From a virus, in IMG/VR virus record IMGVR_UViG_3300036780_000043, positions 1-50,494 of that record: a DNA stretch of 50,494 nt; one strand, 5' to 3'. The translations under genes were made by a program, and so were the position numbers. Position 1 is the first letter of the stretch, and every line of letters begins with the position of its first letter. Under the pieces are notes generated by a model that worked only from the letters and a program-made list of their open reading frames with translations, ran no database searches and was not told the origin of the DNA. Below, one piece after another: positions 40,910 through 49,055 of the stretch.

Positions 40910-42613
40910 TTAGCCTCCCGACCGATCGCCGCCAGCGTTACCTGCACCTGCTTGGCCTCTGCGCTTTGGCTTTGCCGTTGTCTGTCTTGGGGGTCCGACC
41001 TTAGGAGGTGCCGGCGGTGTAAGTGCAGGGACGCCCTGCTTAGCTTGGCCAGGATTAGAAGGGTCAGGAACCTCTGGCACTCCTAGAGGTGTATTGTTCT
41101 CACCAGTGACAGGGGTGTCGACCGTAGGTATGTTTGGCATGCCCGGAATGCCTCCAGGTAGTTGCGGCATTTCCTGGACGCGAGAGGTGTCTGGGTCGAT
41201 TCCGGGAAGATCCATCTCATCTCGAATGTAGTCCTCAAGAGCGGCATCCGGAACAAGAACACCAGCTCCGATGAAGTTCCGAATTGCGAAGCTAATGGCT
41301 CTCCAGTCAACTGCATCACCAATCCTTCTGACACGGAGTTCTGGGTAGGTATCGATGTTCTTCCAGTTGTAGTCAACGAGCTCTGGGATTGCGTGCTTAT
41401 TATGCACGTCTCGAATGGTCTCAGCTACGAAGCGTGTTGCCTTGTAGAACATCTCCTGCGGGGTCTCACCTGAAGACGACGACGAGTTAGTCAGGAACGG
41501 TGCGAGAACGTTGATCGCGATCTGGTCGTTATGGTGGTTGATCGACTCGATGGCTGAAGTAGGCTGGCCCTTCAGTTCTGCGAAGTCGATTTCCCAGTTC
41601 GGCGGAAGCACGACATGAGCCTTCTCATTCGTACGCAGATTCGACCCGAGGTCGTTGGCAATGGTCTTGTCATCATTGGAGAATCCAGGAGGGAGCTTGA
41701 TGATGGGGATTCCGATTCCATGTCGCTCTTTTTGGATCGCATCGATCTTGTATAGGTTCTCTTTGAAGTACCAGTGTTTGTATGCCGATCGAAGTACGCT
41801 AATCCCTTCAAGGTTACCTGCCTCTCGATCGAAGGACATGACCAGCAGCTTGCTGATAGGAATAGGTACACCTTCAGCCTGTCCAGGCGTATAGAACCAG
41901 GCCTCTTCAGGTCCGCCGTTGTCGTCGTACTTCCACTCCAACACATCCATCGGGTGACGTGGAGCAAGCTTCTTCCAAATAATCTTGCCGTTGCCGCTTG
42001 GATGGAAGTCAAAGACCTTCTCAAACATGTAGTAACCGAAGTCAAGACACAGTAGGGATTCGATCAACATTTGTGACCATGAGATCGTCATCCACTTGAA
42101 GTAGCAGTCCTCGATGTACTCGGCGATCTTCACGTCCTGCTTCGACTGTGATGCAGGCTGAACGAACCATCGAGCTGCCATGACAGGCGTCTTCATCATG
42201 CGAAGTGAGGACCTCACCATCGCATCGTTGCGTCGCATCTCGTCGTACTTCCGCAGACCTGATTGACCCCGCAGTTGGGGGTTGTAGTCCTGTCGAAGGA
42301 AGTTCAACCAGATCGAGGTACCTGTGTAACCAATCTCGCCTGCAGGAGCTCTTCCATCATTCTGCTCGTGCTTGGAAGCTGTCAATGAAAGCTGAACTAC
42401 AGCCCTCTCACGCGCCTCCTGCAAAGTAACAGGACGATCAGGACTTCTGTCCTCAACAAAGATCGCAGGTCCAATCTCTGTCTGAGGCGCAATCTCTACC
42501 AGCTTGTAGTTGCCTGCTACAATGATGTCCTCGAGGGCTGGCTTAACTACCTCGCGCTGGAGACGAGCCATAGGGCGCTCCGCGCGACGCAGTTCCACAG
42601 GGCCTACTCTCAT
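40910..42613 (-). CDS. Portal protein (DUF935-like)
   Basis: A 567-residue protein. Its core has SSLRMMKTPVMAARWFVQPA, DFGYYMFEKVFDFHPSGNGK, LLVMSFDREAGNLEGISVLR and AYKHWYFKENLYKIDAIQK, the order of the Mu/DUF935 portal family. The C-terminus is Pro/Gly-rich and disordered (about 480-567). GAGG precedes the ATG at 42613. It forms the DNA entry ring and lies directly after the terminase. Confidence 0.85.
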   Translation of the reverse strand: MRVGPVELRRAERPMARLQREVVKPALEDIIVAGNYKLVEIAPQTEIGPAIFVEDRSPDRPVTLQEARERAVVQLSLTASKHEQNDGRAPAGEIGYTGTSIWLNFLRQDYNPQLRGQSGLRKYDEMRRNDAMVRSSLRMMKTPVMAARWFVQPASQSKQDVKIAEYIEDCYFKWMTISWSQMLIESLLCLDFGYYMFEKVFDFHPSGNGKIIWKKLAPRHPMDVLEWKYDDNGGPEEAWFYTPGQAEGVPIPISKLLVMSFDREAGNLEGISVLRSAYKHWYFKENLYKIDAIQKERHGIGIPIIKLPPGFSNDDKTIANDLGSNLRTNEKAHVVLPPNWEIDFAELKGQPTSAIESINHHNDQIAINVLAPFLTNSSSSSGETPQEMFYKATRFVAETIRDVHNKHAIPELVDYNWKNIDTYPELRVRRIGDAVDWRAISFAIRNFIGAGVLVPDAALEDYIRDEMDLPGIDPDTSRVQEMPQLPGGIPGMPNIPTVDTPVTGENNTPLGVPEVPDPSNPGQAKQGVPALTPPAPPKVGPPRQTTAKPKRRGQAGAGNAGGDRSGG

Positions 42614-42614
42614 G

Positions 42615-44030
42615 CTAGAACCTCATTCCAGTTGTGAAGTAGCCTTGACTCGCACCTTTGTCAACGGTCTCGAGATCAGACTTGCTGTACAGTTCACTCA
42701 GGTGATGGTTCACTCCAAGCTTAAAGAGGTGCATGAGTCCATATCGAATGGCGTCGAGGGTGTGGTCGTCCTGTTTTTGAGCTGCCCCTCTTGCGCCACT
42801 CTCGTTAGGATTCTGGCCGCGTGTGATATCGACAGAGCGGTAGTTGGCGAACTCTCTAATAGTGTTGCGGCATGAATGGTCGATGAACAGTTTGGGTCTG
42901 TACAAAGGTGTACCGTATTCATCCAGTTCCCCTACTTGGTAGGACTTGAGGAAAGTCTTGACAAGGTCGATGCCCTCTCTCCAGTTGATCTTCGCTTCTG
43001 GCAGAGCGTAGCACGGGATGAACTTCTGCGTGACAGTCGCAGCCGCTTCAGGGTCAGCTGCATCTCCAAAGGCCAAGTCGAGGTGGTATCCGTCAGGCCT
43101 TGGACGCGCCTTGAGGAGCTCACAATGTTCCTCCACTCTCGTGTACGCTTGGTAGTGCTCGCGCCAGATGTACACATTGTCCCAGGCATCGACCATGAAC
43201 TCGATTGCGGCTAGTGGTTGAACAAAGCCCCAGTCGAAAGTAATGTAGTTCTTCCAAACAGGATTGTAAGGGATCCGAGTGACGTGAACAGCTTCGTCGA
43301 ACTCACCGTAGATTTTGCCTACGAAGGATCCGAACTCGGCAGCAATCTCCTGCATGAACCACTCATGTGTCTGTTCTTGCGACAGTGAGATGATCTCAGG
43401 GTCTTCTCGTCCGAGGGGGAAGATAGCTGTATTCTCCCAAGAAGGGAAACGCCAGGAAGCCCAGTCAGTGAGGTCTGGGTTCTGCCCGAGCTGCCAGATA
43501 TTATATAGCCAGTTGAAACCCTCTGGCGTAGTAGGGAAGGCAGCGCTACCTCTGCGGTCAGTAAGAGAAGGACGAATGTAGCGCTCCCAAGTCTCCTGAC
43601 GATGCTTCGCCGCCTCAGACATGATGACGTGGGAGAGCTTCTCACCAACCAAGTTCTCTGGGTACTCCGCACTGCGTACCTCGATTCGGGTCTGCCAAGG
43701 GAACTCAATGTACATGTCACCCGAGCGCTTGTTGAATGCCTTCTTGATTCGCTTGTCACGCCCAAGCTCACGCCCAACTATCAAGTCATCCCAAATGACT
43801 CGGAACTCCTTCTCGCCTAGGTCATACGTCGGGCCTACGATCCAGGTGCGCCGATCAGGTTCGAAGAGTCGTGGCTCCTCATCACGAGCAGCCATCGTCG
43901 ACTTGCCGTAGCGACGACCGCAGACAGGAATCTTGAACCTCGAAGGTGACCGATGATACAACCACTGACCCTTGTGAGGAGTGTAGTTGATCGCACCAAA
44001 GAACGAGTCCCTGTCTATTGCAGTCGGCAT
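42615..44030 (-). CDS. Terminase large subunit
   Basis: The ATG at 44030 overlaps the upstream stop (TAATG); a GTG at 44042 is possible. The 471-residue product has Walker A CGRRYGKST (about 37-45) and a Walker-B-like LSHVIMSEAAK, where the usual Asp before Glu is Ser. The nuclease lobe carries ITFDWGF, LDLAFGDAADPEAA and a C-terminal DDHTLDAIRYGLM with its metal-binding Asp pair. It packages DNA with the portal. The Asp-to-Ser change is worth noting but occurs in divergent terminases. Confidence 0.9.
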   Translation of the reverse strand: MPTAIDRDSFFGAINYTPHKGQWLYHRSPSRFKIPVCGRRYGKSTMAARDEEPRLFEPDRRTWIVGPTYDLGEKEFRVIWDDLIVGRELGRDKRIKKAFNKRSGDMYIEFPWQTRIEVRSAEYPENLVGEKLSHVIMSEAAKHRQETWERYIRPSLTDRRGSAAFPTTPEGFNWLYNIWQLGQNPDLTDWASWRFPSWENTAIFPLGREDPEIISLSQEQTHEWFMQEIAAEFGSFVGKIYGEFDEAVHVTRIPYNPVWKNYITFDWGFVQPLAAIEFMVDAWDNVYIWREHYQAYTRVEEHCELLKARPRPDGYHLDLAFGDAADPEAAATVTQKFIPCYALPEAKINWREGIDLVKTFLKSYQVGELDEYGTPLYRPKLFIDHSCRNTIREFANYRSVDITRGQNPNESGARGAAQKQDDHTLDAIRYGLMHLFKLGVNHHLSELYSKSDLETVDKGASQGYFTTGMRF

Positions 44031-44788
44031 TACCCCTGCCACGTCCCGAGGTTGGCAAGCATGAACTTGACAAGATCATCTGTAGGCGTCGCATCGATGG
44101 ATGCTTCGCCGTGGTCGCCGTGGTTGGTGATATGTACAGGCCCACCAATCGCTGCGCCGAAGGCTTGCACTGTTGCGATCGGGATTACTGTATCACCGTC
44201 GGAGCACCACATCTGCCAGGGAAGGCCTCTTAGACCCGCCGCCAACCCCTTGATCTCGGCGCCCGCAGGTAGAGCTGCAGGGTAAGTAACTCCCCATGCA
44301 GCGGCTATTGAGGCAGCCTGCGCAAGAGCATTAGTCGAGTACAAGTTGCCTACATCACAGAGACCTATGATGCCCGCTATACATGCTACGTTAGCCAGGT
44401 GCGCATTGGCATACTGGATCGCATTGTCGTGTCCCATCGAAGCGCCTACGAGCCCCATCGGACCGTTCTTCGCACCTGCAGCGATCAGGGCAGTTCGAGC
44501 GGCGGCAATAGCATTCATCGCAGTTGCATTACCCCACGTCTGAATGCCTCCAAGGTCTGACACCATGATCGGCCAGTGCTTAGAGAGGGCCGTGATCAGG
44601 TTGAACTCACCAAAAGTGTTTACAGGATCCATGATGCCAAAGGTTCCGTAGCCACCCAAGTATCCTGTACCACCATGCAGGTAGATGATGCCAGGTATAG
44701 TCCCATCACCCTTGAACTTGAGCGGAGTGATAAGGACTGAGTTGTCAGCAGCAGCAGTCACTCCGTGGGCGTAAGTCGATCGAGTCAA
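44030..44788 (-). CDS. Alpha/beta hydrolase in the structural module
   Basis: A 252-residue alpha/beta hydrolase: GIIYLHGGTGYLGG (oxyanion turn), GLVGASMGHDNAIQYA (nucleophile elbow GxSxG, Ser in GASMG), CSDGDTVIP (acid) and NHGDHGEAS (His), so the triad is complete. It is encoded between small structural genes and the terminase, not near the lysin. Possible roles: virion-borne esterase against host surface lipids or glycans, or a LysB-like esterase. No signal peptide is seen. Confidence 0.75.
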   Translation of the reverse strand: MTRSTYAHGVTAAADNSVLITPLKFKGDGTIPGIIYLHGGTGYLGGYGTFGIMDPVNTFGEFNLITALSKHWPIMVSDLGGIQTWGNATAMNAIAAARTALIAAGAKNGPMGLVGASMGHDNAIQYANAHLANVACIAGIIGLCDVGNLYSTNALAQAASIAAAWGVTYPAALPAGAEIKGLAAGLRGLPWQMWCSDGDTVIPIATVQAFGAAIGGPVHITNHGDHGEASIDATPTDDLVKFMLANLGTWQG

Positions 44789-44792
44789 CGAG

Positions 44793-45227
44793 TTAGCCCT
44801 GTTCGATTTCTAGAACGAGAGGCCCGTTAGCGACGGTGCTTCCATCACTGAAGGCATTCGCAGTAGCATTCGCCTGCGTCAACTTCACCTCATAGGTATG
44901 GCTACCTGCAGCTGGGCTGAAGGTACGTCGACGGGAGATGCTCATGAACTCAAGTCCAACCGCCTGATTCAGAATTACCTGGTCGATCAATGTGCCGTCC
45001 TGGAACAGCGCAAGCCCAACACTCTTCGCTGTGGTACTGTGGTATACAGTACCTGAGTAGAAGATTTTGATCGGTCGAGAGGTCACAGGGATAGTCACGG
45101 ATAGGCCTCCACCAAGTAAACTGATGGGAACTATGCTTGCACCAAGAGTCGTGATAGCCGTGTTGACAGCGGTTGCCAGAGTCGTACCTGGGGCAACGCC
45201 AGGAGAGGCGCCTGCGCGGACGCCCAT
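44793..45227 (-). CDS. Structural beta-sandwich protein
   Basis: A 144-residue Thr/Val/Ala-rich protein (SLLGGGLSVTIPVTSRPIKI, SVGLALFQDGTLIDQVILNQ, GSHTYEVKLTQANATANAF) that reads like a jelly-roll/TNF-like fold of head fibre or tail appendage proteins. It touches the 45227 gene. Expression with the virion genes is likely. Confidence 0.55.
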   Translation of the reverse strand: MGVRAGASPGVAPGTTLATAVNTAITTLGASIVPISLLGGGLSVTIPVTSRPIKIFYSGTVYHSTTAKSVGLALFQDGTLIDQVILNQAVGLEFMSISRRRTFSPAAGSHTYEVKLTQANATANAFSDGSTVANGPLVLEIEQG

Positions 45228-45547
45228 CAGTTCGTCAACCCAACGACGCTATAGGTCGGGGTGCCTGCAGAGATCAAACTGACCTGCAGGTTCTTGACAC
45301 CCTGCTCGAAGTCCAACTCCTGCACAGCGCCAACGCCTGCCGTGAGCACCATCGTGTTGTCTCCAGCGACAGTCGCTGCTGGCGGAGCAGACCCACTTGA
45401 TGCGTACGTGAAGTTGATCTCAGACGTGCCCGATCGGTTGATGATGGCGAACTTCCTGAACTGGCCTGAGATAGTGACCGTGTCGACGGTAGCAGCCACA
45501 AGCGTACCGTGATACGCCTGGGTCTTAGTTGTCGTGACGCCGGCCAC
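45227..45547 (-). CDS. Small structural beta protein
   Basis: A 106-residue beta protein (VAATVDTVTISGQFRKFAII, SEINFTYASSGSAPPAATVA, VQELDFEQGVKNLQVSLISA) with no close family recognised. It looks like a virion surface or decoration domain. It overlaps both neighbours by one or a few bases. Confidence 0.55.
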   Translation of the reverse strand: MAGVTTTKTQAYHGTLVAATVDTVTISGQFRKFAIINRSGTSEINFTYASSGSAPPAATVAGDNTMVLTAGVGAVQELDFEQGVKNLQVSLISAGTPTYSVVGLTN

Positions 45548-45954
45548 TACTTGCCCTTATTGGCTGAACCAACTTTGCCGGGGCCGCCGCTCTTGGGGTT
45601 GTAGCCCTTGGGGGTGCCAGCACGCTGCGTGCCCTTGACGACCCCAGCCTTGCCATTGGGCTTCATGGTCGCACCAGCAACGTTGCCAGTCGCAGCCTTG
45701 TCGGTCTTGCGGCCGACGCTGACCGCCATGTTGCCCTTCGAGGTCTTGTTCACAGCCTTGCCGGCCTGGGTACCTGCGAATCCCTTCTTGGCGTTGTTCC
45801 CACTTTGGGTGCCCGACATCTTCTTGGCACCGCCTTTGTACATTCCTGGAGCTGCCATCTTCTTGGTTCCCTTCTTGGTTGTGGTTGCCTTACGGCGACG
45901 ACTATTCGGAGTGGCGCTACTCACTTCAAGCTCTGTACTAATCCCGTACACCAT
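45547..45954 (-). CDS. Lysine-rich basic protein 1
   Basis: The ATG at 45954 has AAGGGGTC upstream; a GTG at 45972 is also open. The 135-residue product is dominated by Lys, Gly, Ala and Thr (RRRKATTTKKGTKKMAAPGM, repeated short GTQ/GNxAKKG units). It is intrinsically disordered and strongly basic. Such proteins in virion modules may bind packaged DNA or line the capsid. It stands next to a second basic protein. Confidence 0.6.
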   Translation of the reverse strand: MVYGISTELEVSSATPNSRRRKATTTKKGTKKMAAPGMYKGGAKKMSGTQSGNNAKKGFAGTQAGKAVNKTSKGNMAVSVGRKTDKAATGNVAGATMKPNGKAGVVKGTQRAGTPKGYNPKSGGPGKVGSANKGK

Positions 45955-46019
45955 TGTTGACCCCTTACCCACCCTCCCTAAAGACGACCGCGCTCGTCAG
46001 AAGGGCGTCTCTGTTGTCG

Positions 46020-46355
46020 TCAGACGTTATCGTCGACTCCGTTCGCGGCTTGTCCTACAGGGTTGGATGGTCGCTGCGTGATCTTCTTGGTGCCCACACT
46101 CTTCATACCACGCTTCATCGGCTTCTTGGCGGGCTGCACGTTCTTCAGTCGAGGATTCGCCTTCTTCGCAGCTGGACTGGCCTTGCGAGCCGCATTAGCG
46201 AGCGCCCCAGCTGGTACACCCTTCTTGACAAGAGCGGCGAAGCCTGGGTGCGCAGCTGGTGCGGATACCTTCACAGTCTGCCCAGGCGCCTTGCGCGTAC
46301 CCTGAGTCGGCGAAGGCTTCGGCAGATTCCCTTTGTAGGATCCGGGCTTGGCCAT
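46020..46355 (-). CDS. Lysine-rich basic protein 2
   Basis: A 111-residue Lys/Pro/Ala-rich protein (MAKPGSYKGNLPKPSPTQGT, AARKASPAAKKANPRLKNVQ, KKPMKRGMKSVGTKKITQRP). It resembles basic protein 1 in composition though not in obvious alignment. Both lie at the promoter-proximal end of the virion operon, consistent with roles in DNA condensation inside the head. Confidence 0.6.
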   Translation of the reverse strand: MAKPGSYKGNLPKPSPTQGTRKAPGQTVKVSAPAAHPGFAALVKKGVPAGALANAARKASPAAKKANPRLKNVQPAKKPMKRGMKSVGTKKITQRPSNPVGQAANGVDDNV

Positions 46356-46910
46356 CTAGATAGCTTGCCCAGGCTGTGCGACTGGCTCGACAGGTAGCGG
46401 CGTCGATGGCGAAGCATCAGACCCTGTGGTACCGTCAGCAGGGACGGCTGCTGAACCGGTTTCCACAGGGCCTGATGCCTCTGGACCAGGGGAACTAACG
46501 GCACCGCTGGCGTCAGTTCCCGTGGCGACTTGGTCGGGCTCGGGCTTTCCCTCCAACTTGTCGATGAGGTCCTCACCCTTCTCGATCAGGCTCTCGGCTT
46601 GGGCGGCTCGCGTCTGGATGTTAACTGCAAGCGTGTTGCCGACTCCATCAGGGTTCAAGTGCCCCGAGATCGTAACCAGCGCTTCCTTGCCCGCACCCTC
46701 GAGCGCACCAATGGCGCCACCGTGTATGAACCCTTCCGCGGCAGCACTTGCAAGCTGTGCCAGGTCGTACGAGTGCAGGAACCCGTACGCCTCGCCCCAA
46801 CCCTTCTTGGCGCCGTCGAAGGCTTCCTTGACTGCGTCGTCGAGGATGTCTCCTACCTTGTCCTCTTCGATGTGGGCCTGCTTGATCACTGCACTCAGAC
46901 TAAACGACAT
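46356..46910 (-). CDS. Hypothetical virion-module protein
   Basis: A 184-residue protein with a helical N-terminus (EDKVGDILDDAVKEAFDGAK), a Gly/Ala amphipathic middle (SAAAEGFIHGGAIGALEGAG) and a Pro/Ser/Thr-rich tail (about 125-184). The middle could contact membranes. It stands between the basic proteins and the small membrane protein. No family recognised. Confidence 0.5.
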   Translation of the reverse strand: MSFSLSAVIKQAHIEEDKVGDILDDAVKEAFDGAKKGWGEAYGFLHSYDLAQLASAAAEGFIHGGAIGALEGAGKEALVTISGHLNPDGVGNTLAVNIQTRAAQAESLIEKGEDLIDKLEGKPEPDQVATGTDASGAVSSPGPEASGPVETGSAAVPADGTTGSDASPSTPLPVEPVAQPGQAI

Positions 46911-46984
46911 TGGCGCGGTACCTTTCTTGTTCTGGTTGGTTATGTGTGGCGGTATGAACGTGAACGGTGGAGTTGAAATGGCAA

Positions 46985-47179
46985 TCAGATCGTGAACAAC
47001 AGGGCGAGAGGCAACAAGGTCATGAACAGTGCGAGCAAGGTGATGAACAAAGGTGTGAACGGTGATGTGGGTGGAGGCTTAAGCTGGCTAAGCAGGGCGA
47101 TCACGAACGCCAAGGCACCACAGGTCGAAGAGAATATGAACAGCCAAGCCGCTGCTGTCAGGTTGATCGTCGGTGGCAT
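46985..47179 (-). CDS. Small two-segment membrane protein
   Basis: A 64-residue protein with two hydrophobic segments (about 8-30, AAWLFIFSSTCGALAFVIAL, and 42-64, LFITLLALFMTLLPLALLFT) separated by a Pro-rich loop. This is holin-like topology, but it is far from the lysin. The start overlaps the stop of the next gene. Either a holin or an unrelated membrane protein. Confidence 0.5.
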   Translation of the reverse strand: MPPTINLTAAAWLFIFSSTCGALAFVIALLSQLKPPPTSPFTPLFITLLALFMTLLPLALLFTI

Positions 47180-47508
47180 CAGCTATCTGCCCCTCCACCT
47201 TGCGCTCTGCCCGATGTGATCTCGATGGCCTCGTTGATCAAAGCCTGCAGCGGGTCCAGCGATGGGTCTGAGGTGGTGTCACCTGCACGACCCAGGACTC
47301 GCTCGACTACGTACTTGGACGCGTCTAGGCGGACTCGCTCATTGTCGCTGTACAGCGCGGTGTGTATGATTGACTGGGCAGCATTGGCCGCGTTCTCTTT
47401 GAACAGCGCTGTTGCCGCCTTGAGCGTGTCACCCTCGTGCATCAGGATGGTCTCGTCCTTGAGGCTAGCTAGAGCACGTTCAGGATTCCACTCTTGGCCC
47501 AATGGCAT
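47179..47508 (-). CDS. Terminase small subunit candidate
   Basis: The ATG at 47508 has GGGAGG at good distance; the frame extends to 47559 without a better site. The 109-residue helical protein contains IIHTALYSDNERVRLDASKY then VVERVLGRAG, a pattern often seen in phage small terminase subunits that bind packaging sites. It is the first gene of the leftward late operon, as expected. The assignment rests on this motif and position. Confidence 0.5.
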   Translation of the reverse strand: MPLGQEWNPERALASLKDETILMHEGDTLKAATALFKENAANAAQSIIHTALYSDNERVRLDASKYVVERVLGRAGDTTSDPSLDPLQALINEAIEITSGRAQGGGADS

Positions 47509-47559
47509 CGCGCACCTCCCTCTTCTGACCTTGTTCTGACCTTTGTTGATCCAGGTCAT

Positions 47560-47640
47560 TGTGAACTATCGCTCGATGCCCCTATTATATATAGCCTCGA
47601 TGTACCTTCATAGCCGTCAATGTTAGTATACGTGTATATA
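47560..47640 (-). promoter_or_regulatory. Likely promoter region of the leftward virion operon
   Basis: On the minus strand TATAAT occurs in a run of TATATATAAT (complement of about 47581-47592), 70-80 bases before the terminase small subunit start. TTGACG lies further up (about 47613) but the spacing to TATAAT is about 25 bases, so the -35 is not certain. No other promoter candidate for the 27-kb leftward operon was found. Confidence 0.4.
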
Positions 47641-47705
47641 CCTAAGGGTCTGTATCAAAACCCTCGTAGGACCCTCGGCCCTAGAAAAATTGATCGCTTA
47701 GAATG

Positions 47706-47711
47706 TATAAT
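47706..47711 (+). promoter_or_regulatory. -10 box before HTH paralogue 3
   Basis: TATAAT, followed by ATAGTTAC, nearly the same as the box at 50044. No good -35 at 17 bases; TTGATC (47690) is only 10 bases away. The leader is about 35 bases with AAAGGAAAC before ATG 47754. Confidence 0.5.
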
Positions 47712-47753
47712 ATAGTTACAAGATCAAAACAAAAAGAAAGGAAACAGAACAAA

Positions 47754-47984
47754 ATGGAAACAGAAACAGAAGAGATCCAAAAGGAGATTGCACAGGAGTT
47801 CGTAACTCCTTACATGATCTCGAAGATGTTGAAGTCTTCGGGAATCGAGCGGAAACCGCAGCAGATGTATACGTACGTACGCAATAACTTGATTCCGAGT
47901 GAAGTTGTCGGAACTCAGCGTCTAGTCAAGATCGAAGACGCAGAAGCATTCGTAGTCAAGTTCGTCGCGAAACATTCGAAGTAG
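47754..47984 (+). CDS. PQxxY-type helix-turn-helix protein, paralogue 3
   Basis: A 76-residue protein: a Glu-rich N-terminus, then VTPYMISKMLKSSGIERKPQ and QMYTYVRNNLIP, followed by a short hairpin and the helix KIEDAEAFVVKFVAKH. The core matches the proteins at 1868, 4029 and 50103. It is the simplest member: just helix-turn-helix and one hairpin-helix. Codons are AT-rich, unlike paralogues 1 and 4. A 19-base-pair hairpin follows the stop. Confidence 0.65.
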   Translation: METETEEIQKEIAQEFVTPYMISKMLKSSGIERKPQQMYTYVRNNLIPSEVVGTQRLVKIEDAEAFVVKFVAKHSK

Positions 47985-48002
47985 AAAGGAACAGAACGAA
48001 AT

Positions 48003-48052
48003 TAGGAAAGGATACGTATGCGCCTTTACTAGGGCATACGTATCCTTTCCTA
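48003..48052 (+). terminator. 19-base-pair hairpin after HTH paralogue 3
   Basis: TAGGAAAGGATACGTATGC (48003-48021) pairs perfectly with its partner at 48034-48052 around a 12-base loop. A ribosome site (AGGAAAGG) and ATG CGC CTT TAC TAG, a four-codon frame, lie inside it. No T run follows. It could be a terminator, a leader-peptide attenuator or an operator. Confidence 0.55.
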
Positions 48053-48299
48053 GTAGAGAAAGGACACGGAACACGCCTATACGAAGTAATGCAAAAGGTG
48101 TGTATGTCGCATCACGAAGTAACAGCATTTGCAGTATACCACCTCCAAACAGTGATTTACTGTTACCACAAATAGAAGGAGCAGTTTCTAGAAACAGGGC
48201 CCTATAGAAGTACTTATAAAGGCCCCGTGCAAAGTCCTTATAGGTGCTATACAATACCTATAGACAACACAAATGCAATACCTAGACAAGGAGTCCTAT
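48053..48299 (+). promoter_or_regulatory. AT-rich regulatory region with promoter and operator-like repeat
   Basis: GTGCAA (48227-48232), 17-base spacer, TACAAT (48250-48255) form a candidate promoter for the gene at 48300. The -10 is flanked by the inverted repeat TATAGGT (48239-48245) and ACCTATA (48256-48262), placed where a repressor would block RNA polymerase. GGGCC and GGCCC at about 48198 and 48220 form another weak hairpin. No convincing gene in this stretch on either strand. Confidence 0.45.
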
Positions 48300-48635
48300 A
48301 TGAATAGTAACTGGTACGTAAGTACTAAAGAAGTCCGTGTAAGTGACCGCTGGAAAAGGACTACTACACGGTACGCCGTAATCAAGCATCAGGAGAGGTC
48401 CTTAAGGACAAGGACAGCCGACTCCACAGGAGTTAGAAGAGATTCTGACCCAGAGGAGAAGGGATCCAAACAGGGGTGTCCCTTATTCCATACTGACCAT
48501 GAAAGGACGCCCAGTTCTTTAGGAATCATAAGTGTTCCGCTAGATATACCCAGTTACTATAGCCCTATAAAAAATCGCTCCTCAAAGAATCGTAATCCAC
48601 GTGGAGATGGGTATAAATGTAGGAGCTTCTTATAA
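48300..48635 (+). CDS. Possible small basic protein
   Basis: ATG at 48300 with AAGGAG 8 bases upstream. The 111-residue product is basic and low in hydrophobic residues (WYVSTKEVRVSDRWKRTTTR, YAVIKHQERSLRTRTADSTG). The second half looks less protein-like (Pro/Ser/Arg/Asn-rich). The good ribosome site and the preceding promoter candidate support it; composition argues against certainty. Confidence 0.35.
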   Translation: MNSNWYVSTKEVRVSDRWKRTTTRYAVIKHQERSLRTRTADSTGVRRDSDPEEKGSKQGCPLFHTDHERTPSSLGIISVPLDIPSYYSPIKNRSSKNRNPRGDGYKCRSFL

Positions 48636-49055
48636 CGATCGATAGATTTTCCAGTATACCTGGCGTATATATACGATTACCTTGGAAATAAAATGACATC
48701 CCAGGTAAACACATATGTCGAACTGTCATTTTACTTATATATAAGTAGTTACTATATTCCTATGTTTATATAATACTCATCCTCCAGAATTTTTGACCGG
48801 TAAGTAATTTCGGACCGCTACCATGTAACCTTAGGAGTAGGGCGCGTAGGAGAATAGTAACTGAGGAACTCCAGAAATATGCTCCCGTAAGTTATACTTG
48901 AACCACTTAATGCGCCGACCCACAGCACAAGGAACAGCACAAAGGAACCAAATAAAGACACCTTAGAAAGAGAGCATAACGGACCAGCACCCAAACAAAC
49001 TGGCAGACTACCAGGCCATACAACCGGACCTGAACGCTTCCATTATATAGCATCC
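48636..49055. other. AT-rich non-coding region with palindromes
   Basis: About 420 bases without a convincing gene. It contains the 12-base palindrome CGTATATATACG (48664-48675), a 10-base-pair inverted repeat TAAAATGACA (48689-48698) with TGTCATTTTA (48724-48733), CCAG-TATAC-CTGG at about 48651-48663, and several runs of TATATA. This is the AT-richest part of the window and is flanked by regulatory genes. An origin, a control region or a transcript leader are all possible. Confidence 0.5.

Noticed and set aside
47922-48254. 110-residue minus-strand frame over the 48003 hairpin
   Set aside because: It overlaps the end of HTH paralogue 3, runs through a perfect hairpin, and its Leu/Phe/Tyr-rich sequence has no recognisable structure or ribosome site.
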